A stretch of 5,366 nt of DNA from Congregibacter sp. (GTDB taxonomy: Bacteria; Pseudomonadota; Gammaproteobacteria; Pseudomonadales; Halieaceae): contig JACETJ010000116.1 in assembly GCA_013911345.1 (NCBI GenBank), positions 1-5,366 on the forward strand, given 5' to 3'. Below, one piece after another: positions 1 through 4,683 of this stretch. How positions within the stretch are numbered: position 1 is the stretch's first letter; each line of letters starts with the position of its first letter. Both the position numbers and the translations under genes were made by a program. Under the pieces are notes generated by a model. That model was not told where the DNA came from. It did not search any database and worked only from the letters and a program-made list of their open reading frames with translations.

Positions 1-863
1 CCATGGGCCTAGACTATGTCCACCATATCCAACAGCCGCACTGGTTTGAAGAAGGCGCGGACCTCGACCCCGAGGCGTTTGGTATCGCTGCGGCCCGAGA
101 GCTCGAGAAAAAGATTGATGAACTTGGCGAGGACCGCGTGGCGGCGTTTATCGCGGAACCGGTACAAGGTGCTGGCGGTGTCATCGTGCCTCCCGACTCC
201 TATTGGCCTGAGGTGAAGCGCATTCTTGACGAACGGGATATTCTGTTGATCTCCGATGAGGTCATTTGCGGGTTTGGGCGCACCGGAAAATGGTTTGGCT
301 TTGAGGCCTATGGGACCGAGCCGGATCTGGTGACCTTCGCCAAGGCGGTCACCAACGGATATATGCCCTTGGGCGGAAGTTTGATCAGCCAAAAGATTTC
401 TGACGTGCTGTTATCAGGGGGTGGCGAGTTTGCCCACGGCCTTACTTATTCAGGGCATCCCGCTTCCTGTGCCGCGGGTCTGGCGACGCTGGATATTCTC
501 GAAGAAACCCAGATTATCGAGCAGGGGGTGGTGGAACTCGCTCCTTATTTTGCGAGCCGATTAACTGATTTGGCAGACCACCCCATCGTTGGGCAGGTGC
601 GAGTCAAAGGGCTCTTTGCAGCGGTTGAATTGGTGCGGGATAAATCTACCCGCGAGCGCTTGGCCCCCGACTCCGCTGCTGCGGTGCACTGCCGAGACAC
701 GGCGATAACACAGGGGCTCATGGTGCGCCAGACCGGCGACGCGATGATCATGGCGCCGCCTTTTGTCACCGAGCGCGCTGAGATTGACTTCCTGGTCGAT
801 CAACTGGCGGCCGCACTGGATCGGACGGGCCAGCACTACGGCGTGATACCCACCGCCGCCTGA
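1..863 (+). CDS. Class III PLP-dependent aminotransferase, SpuC-like (5' truncated)
   Basis: C-terminal 286 residues of a fold-type I, class III (omega) aminotransferase. The frame is open to the window edge, so the ATG at 3 is not the true start. Family members have about 450-460 residues, so roughly 170 are missing. Seen, numbering from the ATG at 3: SDEV with Asp85, which binds the PLP pyridine nitrogen; FGRTG at 91-95; the Schiff-base Lys114 in FAKAVTNGY; the phosphate-loop segment HGLTYSGHP at 145-153; and Arg242 in VRQTGD. Arg242 lies 128 residues after the lysine, the same spacing as the carboxylate-binding flipping Arg (Arg416/Lys288) in the Chromobacterium violaceum omega-transaminase. 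The stretch AAFIAEPVQGAGGVIVPP followed by SYWP closely matches polyamine/putrescine:pyruvate aminotransferases, so a cytoplasmic amine-to-pyruvate transfer in polyamine or amine catabolism is likely. The exact amine cannot be read from sequence; other omega-amino substrates are possible. It is followed after 34 nt by the DUF2878 gene, probably on the same transcript. Confidence 0.93.
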   Translation, partial: MGLDYVHHIQQPHWFEEGADLDPEAFGIAAARELEKKIDELGEDRVAAFIAEPVQGAGGVIVPPDSYWPEVKRILDERDILLISDEVICGFGRTGKWFGFEAYGTEPDLVTFAKAVTNGYMPLGGSLISQKISDVLLSGGGEFAHGLTYSGHPASCAAGLATLDILEETQIIEQGVVELAPYFASRLTDLADHPIVGQVRVKGLFAAVELVRDKSTRERLAPDSAAAVHCRDTAITQGLMVRQTGDAMIMAPPFVTERAEIDFLVDQLAAALDRTGQHYGVIPTAA

Positions 864-897
864 TCTGGCGTTTCTCCTCTGTCGTATCTAACCAGCT

Positions 898-1398
898 ATG
901 AAGCTGGTCGATAAATTTTGGTTCAATGCCGCGTGGTTTCAGGCGACGTGGTTTTGTTGTGTATTGGGCCGAGAGCCGTGGGTGCCGGTTGCGCTGCTGT
1001 CTTTAGCACTGCACTTTTATCTGGTGTCCGACCGCGGTCTTGAGTTTCGCAGATTGCTGCCGGTCGCCATGGTCGGAATTGGCGTGGATGTGATGCTTAC
1101 GCTGACCGGCGTCTTTGATTTTGCTTCGGCGACCATCGTTCCCCTTTGGTTGATCGTGCTCTGGTGGGTGTTTGCGGCCGCGCTCTATCGAAGCTTTGCC
1201 AAAATTGGGCAATCGATGTGGTTGGCTGCTGTATTGGGCGGCATCGCCGTACCTTTTAACTACATGGTTGGGGCCGGCTTAGGTGCCGTTGTGCTGCCCT
1301 TGGGTGAGATGCTCTCTGTAGGGGTACTCGTCGCTATCTGGATCTGTCTGTTGCCTCTGCTCTATCGCATTAGCCACCGCATGGCGCCTGCTTTATGA
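898..1398 (+). CDS. DUF2878 family inner-membrane protein
   Basis: A 166-residue, very hydrophobic protein with about five or six membrane segments (roughly residues 8-24, 28-45, 53-72, 79-98, 107-134 and 138-157). Seen: an N-terminal FNAAWFQATWF block, a VD..LTLTGVFDF segment, PLWLIVLWWVFAAALYRSF, and NYMVGAGLGAV. These match the conserved pattern I know for DUF2878, including the WF near the start, the aspartate in the third helix and the P-L-W-L..LW..FA..L run. The family has no assigned biochemical activity. In Vibrio and Shewanella relatives it usually lies beside a chalcone-isomerase-like gene, in clusters with cyclopropane-synthase-like methyltransferases, DUF1365 and a flavoprotein, which suggests a link to membrane lipid modification (family knowledge plus inference). 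The ATG at 898 puts the conserved N-terminus in the right place, but no clear Shine-Dalgarno precedes it, so translation may depend on coupling to the aminotransferase. The stop overlaps the next start. Confidence 0.88.
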   Translation: MKLVDKFWFNAAWFQATWFCCVLGREPWVPVALLSLALHFYLVSDRGLEFRRLLPVAMVGIGVDVMLTLTGVFDFASATIVPLWLIVLWWVFAAALYRSFAKIGQSMWLAAVLGGIAVPFNYMVGAGLGAVVLPLGEMLSVGVLVAIWICLLPLLYRISHRMAPAL

Positions 1399-2030
1399 AA
1401 ACATTAGTGCTCTTGGCGGCCTCTTTGCTAATGACTGGGGTCGCGTTGGGCGCTGACTTAGTACCCGGAGGCCCTTCACGATCACCCGATCTAACTGGCG
1501 CCGCGTCCGGGCAATCGGCGTCTTCCATCGATCAGTCCGCCGGGGCGACATCTAACGATTTGGCCTTGGCTACCGACGTTTGGCCGCTGGTCGGCGAGGC
1601 GCGGTTAAAGGTGTTTATTTGGGAGGTCTATGACTCGGCGCTGTATACGCCCAGCGGTCGTTGGCAGGGGGATGCCCCCTATCAGTTATCTTTGCGTTAT
1701 CTGCGCGACATCCCTGCCCAGAAGCTCATTGAAGAGACCGAGAAGGCGTGGCGAGAGCAGGGCAGAAACCACCCTAAGCAGCGCGAATGGCTGGCGTTAT
1801 TGGGCGATCTTTGGCCAGATATCACCGCGGGTGACAAGCTCGTTTTCGGTCTGAATGCTTCTGGAGACAGCGCATTCTGGTTTAACGGCAGTCCGATCGG
1901 CAGTATTGATGATCGGGACTTTGGGGCACTGTTTGGCGGGATTTGGCTGGATCCCGACACCCCCAGACCTGAGCTGAGAGCACAGCTGATCGGCCCGACC
2001 TCAAAGTTGGCGCAGAACCACCGGCCCTGA
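1395..2030 (+). CDS. Chalcone isomerase-like periplasmic protein
   Basis: A 211-residue exported protein. Residues 1-20 form a signal peptide: Lys2, a hydrophobic core LVLLAASLLMTGVAL, then a likely cleavage near Ala20. Residues 21-60 are a Ser/Gly/Ala/Pro-rich linker without recognisable structure. Residues 62-202 match the bacterial chalcone-isomerase-like domain: a WPLVGEARLKVFIWEVYDSALYTP-type opening (VG.A.L....++.VYD..LY), a helical segment with EETEKAWREQG, then GDKLVFGLN, FWFNGSPIGSIDDRDFGALFGGIWL and the ending DPDTPRPELRAQLIG. These bacterial proteins are not known to isomerise chalcones; the fold is thought to bind a lipid or fatty acid, and the reaction is unknown. The start codon overlaps the stop of the DUF2878 gene as ATGA (1395-1398) with no separate strong ribosome site, so translation is probably coupled. 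The two proteins likely work together, one in the membrane and one in the periplasm. Confidence 0.88.
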   Translation: MKTLVLLAASLLMTGVALGADLVPGGPSRSPDLTGAASGQSASSIDQSAGATSNDLALATDVWPLVGEARLKVFIWEVYDSALYTPSGRWQGDAPYQLSLRYLRDIPAQKLIEETEKAWREQGRNHPKQREWLALLGDLWPDITAGDKLVFGLNASGDSAFWFNGSPIGSIDDRDFGALFGGIWLDPDTPRPELRAQLIGPTSKLAQNHRP

Positions 2031-2032
2031 AA

Positions 2033-2076
2033 GGCATTAGCGGTCAAATGATTTTGACTGACTGCGTGGTAATGCC
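2033..2076 (+). repeat. Nested inverted repeats downstream of the chalcone isomerase-like gene
   Basis: Just after the stop codon, GGCATTA (2033-2039) is matched by TAATGCC (2070-2076). Between them lies a perfect small hairpin: GTCAAA (2043-2048), loop TGAT, TTTGAC (2053-2058). The left outer arm extended to GGCATTAGC (2033-2041) is also perfectly complementary to GCTAATGCC at 2117-2125, inside the terminator hairpin. The pairing is seen directly. Whether it forms in the mRNA, and whether it protects the 3' end or competes with the terminator, is inference. Confidence 0.5.
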
Positions 2077-2103
2077 GCCCCAGTAGAGCATCAAAGGAGC
2101 ACC

Positions 2104-2133
2104 AAAAAAAACGCCGGCTAATGCCGGCGTTTT
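2104..2133. terminator. Bidirectional intrinsic terminator between convergent genes
   Basis: A perfect 8-bp stem, ACGCCGGC (2111-2118) and GCCGGCGT (2123-2130) with a TAAT loop, is flanked by an A run (2104-2111) on the left and TTTT (2130-2133) on the right. For the minus-strand receptor gene, whose stop codon is at 2150-2152, the A run becomes a U tract of about eight, making a strong factor-independent terminator. For the plus-strand genes the U tract is only four, so it is probably weaker. A-T pairs can extend the stem outward by three more bases. The position between two converging genes fits a shared terminator. Confidence 0.88.
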
Positions 2134-2149
2134 CGTATCAGTGCTGTGC

Positions 2150-4513
2150 TCAGTCCCAACTCATCCCGGCGCGCACCCCGATCGTCATCGGGCGCATGGG
2201 GCCGAAGAAGTGCGAGGGCAAAATACCGCCGTTGGCGTTGTAGCCGTCCCAGGTGAACTCGTCGAAGACGTTCTCGGCATAGGCCTGCACATACCAGTTG
2301 TTCTCTGACTCGTAGCCGACCCGCAGGTTGGCAATAGTGTAGGCGTCGATGTAGCCCTCGGGGTTGGCTTCCCAGCTCCCGCCGCGCTCATCTTCGTAGA
2401 AGAACTCAAAGCTGCCGGTGACGGTGCCGTTGCCCATGGGATAGCGCGCATCCAGCTTGCCTGCTGCCGTGATTTCGGGCGCCCAGAACAGGGAGCTACC
2501 CTCGCAGCTACTAGCATCTTCGGCGCCGCAAATATCCTGCAGTCCTGTCGCCTCGGTATCCAAATAACCGCCGGCGAGATATAGCGTCCAGTGGTCGCCT
2601 AGCGCCACCGTTGTCGATAGCTCCACGCCCTCGCCATCTGTCTGGCCAACATTGAGTACCCGACCGGAGAACGCGTCTGCCACGCCGTCATCGTCGTAGT
2701 CGACGTTCACGTAGTTGATCACTTGCATGTCTTCGTATTCATACATGAAGAAGACCACGTCAAAGCTGCCGCGACCATCAAGATAGTTGGCTTTAAAGCC
2801 GATCTCATAGGAATCTGCCGTTTCAGGCTCAAATGTGCCAGGCAGGTAGCCGTCACCCTGAGAAATGGTCTCGTAGGCCGGCACCGCACCCGAGCTGTCC
2901 TCTACCCAGAAGCTACCGAAACCACCGGATTTGAAGCCCTGGGTGTAGCTGGCAAAGATCATGCTGTTCTCGGTCGGCGCGTAGGTCACCAGGCCGCGGA
3001 ATGTGGTGTCATCCCACTTTTTGGTATCGGTGATGTAGCCGTCTGTGGCAAAGCCATAGATGAAATAGGGCCCTAGATAGCTGTCCGGCTCAATGACCCA
3101 GGTGCTGAAGTCCTTTTCATCTTCGGTATAGCGCACGCCCAACTCGACATTTAGTCGCTCGGTGATGTCGAAGCCCATATTGGCGTAGGCCGCCCAACCG
3201 GTGTATTTACCTTTGATCTTGCCTGACTCTGTGAGCATGCCGTCGGCGGTCGGGTAAAAATCGTAGTAGTAGTCGCTGCAGCCTGAATAGAACTCATAAC
3301 CGTAGTATTCGGCGTAGTAGTTCAGGTAGTACTGGCACATCAGGTCCTCTGAACCGATGTTGGTGAACTCGGCGTCGAGCTCCTCGTCGTAGTAAGACAC
3401 ACCCGTATACCAGCTTAGTGGGCCATCACCGTTAGACGTCAACCGCAGCTCCTGCTGGAAGTATTCTCCGCTCTGCTGGAACTGGAAGTTATTAATGCTC
3501 AGCGGCGTGCCGTCATAGTCTTCCTTGTAGTAGTAGTCGTGGTCCTTGAAGCCGGTGTTGGACGAAAGGGTCGCGAAGCCCAGGTCGTAATCAATAAACA
3601 AGCCCAGCGTCAGGATGTCGGCGTCGTCGCGTTCGCCCTGGCTAATGTCGGAATCCAACTCCTCGTTACTGCCGGCCAGGGTCGTGTCGTCGACGATGTA
3701 TGCGTCGAATGCGTCCCAAATATCGCCGGTGTCGATGGCGCGGTACATGGACCCGCTCTGGCGGCGCTCCTCGTACTCGACCACGGTCTGTACGCTAAGG
3801 CGGTCCGTTTCGAAGGCCGTCGACCATCGCAGCGCCCACTTCTCATGCTCAATCTCATCCCTGCCGGAGTAGACGTTTTTGGCGAAGCCGTCCTCTTGAG
3901 AGTAGTAACCCGCTAGGCGCATGGCGAAGGTATCGCCCATCGGGATGTTGATAGCGCCCTCAAAGGAGGCGCGATCCCGCTCTCCTAGATCGATATCGAG
4001 GTGCCCGTCACTGCTGCCAATCTGCGCCTTGTTGGTGTGCACGCTAAACGCGCCACCAATTGAGTTTCGTCCAAACAGAAAGCCCTGAGGTCCGCGCAGA
4101 ATCTCCGCCCGCTCAATGTCATAGAGGCTGGTGACCACGGCGCCGTTGCGGCCTTCATAGAGATCGTTTTTGAAGAAGGCGGTGGAAGGATCGCCACCCA
4201 CGCCAAAGTCCTGGGTTCGGACACCGCGTACGCTGACCGCATCGATGTAGGAATCCTGGGAATTACCGCTGACGCCCGGGGTGTAGGAAATCAGGTCCTT
4301 AACGTCGTCGAGGTTGGTGTCGGCGATGAAGTTACCGGATAGAGCGGTAATCGCCAGCGGCACATCCATCACGCTTTCTTCGCGCTTGGTGGCGGTGACC
4401 ACGACCTCTTCGAGGGTCTGTGCACTGACTACGCCAGTCGTGCCGACGGCGGCCGAGACTGCGAGCGGTAACAAGTGGCGGTGAAAACGGTTTCGGGACT
4501 GGGAAAAGTTCAC
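2150..4513 (-). CDS. TonB-dependent outer-membrane receptor
   Basis: A 787-residue receptor starting at GTG (4511-4513). GGAGG lies 6 nt upstream, and the start yields a signal peptide: basic RNRFHRH, core LLPLAVSAAVGTTGVV, cleavage after VSA at residue 31. A TonB box/ton-motif EEVVVTATKRE follows at 35-45. The plug runs over about 46-165 and contains the conserved VSVRGVRT (93-100) and ERAEILRGPQG (134-144), then FGRNSIGGAF. The rest is a 22-strand type barrel with the usual landmarks: LRLTSNGDGPLSWYTGVSY, ELGVRYTEDEKDF, FASYTQGFKSGGFG, FEPETADSYEIGFKAN, YEDMQ and AENVFDEFTW. The protein ends in GMSWD, not the common terminal aromatic. Length is normal for the family. It would import a scarce ligand with TonB-ExbBD energy; the substrate is not identifiable. 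Oddities: about 58 Tyr residues, a Tyr-rich stretch at 395-420, only four Cys in two close pairs (393/412, 662/670), and a DxDxDGxxD motif at 605-613. It follows a sulfotransferase gene on the same strand. Confidence 0.95.
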   Translation of the reverse strand: MNFSQSRNRFHRHLLPLAVSAAVGTTGVVSAQTLEEVVVTATKREESVMDVPLAITALSGNFIADTNLDDVKDLISYTPGVSGNSQDSYIDAVSVRGVRTQDFGVGGDPSTAFFKNDLYEGRNGAVVTSLYDIERAEILRGPQGFLFGRNSIGGAFSVHTNKAQIGSSDGHLDIDLGERDRASFEGAINIPMGDTFAMRLAGYYSQEDGFAKNVYSGRDEIEHEKWALRWSTAFETDRLSVQTVVEYEERRQSGSMYRAIDTGDIWDAFDAYIVDDTTLAGSNEELDSDISQGERDDADILTLGLFIDYDLGFATLSSNTGFKDHDYYYKEDYDGTPLSINNFQFQQSGEYFQQELRLTSNGDGPLSWYTGVSYYDEELDAEFTNIGSEDLMCQYYLNYYAEYYGYEFYSGCSDYYYDFYPTADGMLTESGKIKGKYTGWAAYANMGFDITERLNVELGVRYTEDEKDFSTWVIEPDSYLGPYFIYGFATDGYITDTKKWDDTTFRGLVTYAPTENSMIFASYTQGFKSGGFGSFWVEDSSGAVPAYETISQGDGYLPGTFEPETADSYEIGFKANYLDGRGSFDVVFFMYEYEDMQVINYVNVDYDDDGVADAFSGRVLNVGQTDGEGVELSTTVALGDHWTLYLAGGYLDTEATGLQDICGAEDASSCEGSSLFWAPEITAAGKLDARYPMGNGTVTGSFEFFYEDERGGSWEANPEGYIDAYTIANLRVGYESENNWYVQAYAENVFDEFTWDGYNANGGILPSHFFGPMRPMTIGVRAGMSWD
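2675..2701 (-). other. DxDxDGxxD calcium-binding-like motif in the receptor
   Basis: Receptor residues 605-613 read D-Y-D-D-D-G-V-A-D, an exact match to the DxDxDGxxD loop core seen in EF-hand, dockerin and thrombospondin type-3 calcium sites. It follows the barrel strand containing YEYEDMQVINYV and so probably lies in a surface loop. Metal binding is inferred from the pattern alone; no flanking EF-hand helices are evident. Confidence 0.45.
3251..3337 (-). other. Tyrosine-rich, Cys-containing loop of the receptor
   Basis: This encodes residues 393-421 of the receptor. It begins at Cys393, and between residues 395 and 420 there are 12 tyrosines (395, 396, 399, 400, 403, 404, 406, 409, 415-417, 420), plus acidic residues 402, 407, 414 and 418 and a second cysteine, Cys412. 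It follows a strand ending near TGVSYYDEELDAEF and precedes one beginning near KGKYTGWAAYANMG, so it is probably an extracellular loop. A Cys393-Cys412 disulfide is plausible. Topology is inferred, not modelled. Confidence 0.6.
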
Positions 4514-4637
4514 GGTGGGCCTCCGTTGTTCCTTTTTTGCGCTGAGCGCGCTTTGGTCGTGGCGTCCTGCCTGCTGATGACTGGCGCACTGCAGCACAGA
4601 TCGCTCTACTTCTAAGTTTCGCGCGATCTTGATGCGG
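4514..4637 (-). other. Leader region of the receptor gene
   Basis: About 120 nt between the candidate -10 box and the GTG. It contains a small GCGC-TCA-GCGC dyad followed on the minus strand by AAAAAAGGAAC and then the GGAGG. I see no recognisable riboswitch: the cobalamin B12 box and other familiar conserved cores are absent. I also see no convincing leader peptide. It is long enough for post-transcriptional control by a small RNA, but nothing in the sequence demonstrates that. Confidence 0.4.
4520..4524 (-). promoter_or_regulatory. Ribosome binding site deciding the GTG start of the receptor
   Basis: On the minus strand a perfect GGAGG lies 6 nt before the GTG at 4511-4513. No in-frame ATG occurs between this GTG and 4756. 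The ATG at 4754-4756 would lie inside the sulfotransferase coding region and would put 81 non-conserved residues ahead of the signal peptide. This site therefore fixes the start. Confidence 0.85.
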
Positions 4638-4666
4638 TGTATACCCCTACCCAGAGGGGGTATAAA
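4638..4666 (-). promoter_or_regulatory. Candidate receptor promoter with operator-like dyad in the spacer
   Basis: Reading the minus strand, TTTATA (4666-4661) can serve as -35 and TATACA (4643-4638) as -10, with a spacer of exactly 17 bp. Each matches four of six consensus positions. The spacer and parts of both boxes form a perfect inverted repeat, TATACCCC-N9-GGGGTATA (4640-4664). This placement is typical of an operator bound by a repressor or a MerR-type activator. The G/C-tract-with-AT-ends pattern recalls operators of CsoR/RcnR-type metal sensors (from memory of the family). It lies 18-46 nt past the sulfotransferase stop, so the receptor may have its own promoter even if it is also reached by readthrough. 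There is no U tract, so a terminator is unlikely. Confidence 0.45.
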
Positions 4667-4683
4667 GACCGGGCGTTTTGGCC

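Noticed and set aside
9..392. Minus-strand open frame of 127 codons opposite the aminotransferase
   Set aside because: It covers the conserved PLP-binding core of the aminotransferase on the other strand and matches no family I know.
2093..2125. AAAGGAG followed by an ATG at 2121, a possible small gene
   Set aside because: The spacing of about 21 nt is too long, the ATG is in the terminator hairpin, and the frame runs antisense into the receptor gene.
2723..3076. Plus-strand open frame of 117 codons inside the receptor gene
   Set aside because: It is antisense to conserved receptor coding sequence, has no recognisable domain or ribosome site, and is explained by the codon composition of the real gene.
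3251..3310. Runs of GTA/GTAGTAGTC that look like a short tandem DNA repeat
   Set aside because: They are the reverse complement of consecutive Tyr and Asp codons in the receptor. The repeat is imperfect and explained by the protein composition.
3539..3916. Plus-strand open frame of 125 codons opposite the receptor
   Set aside because: Same reason: a shadow of the receptor reading frame with no independent support.
4640..4664. Inverted repeat as a terminator of the sulfotransferase gene
   Set aside because: No U tract follows on the minus strand, and the dyad coincides with a better-fitting promoter spacer.
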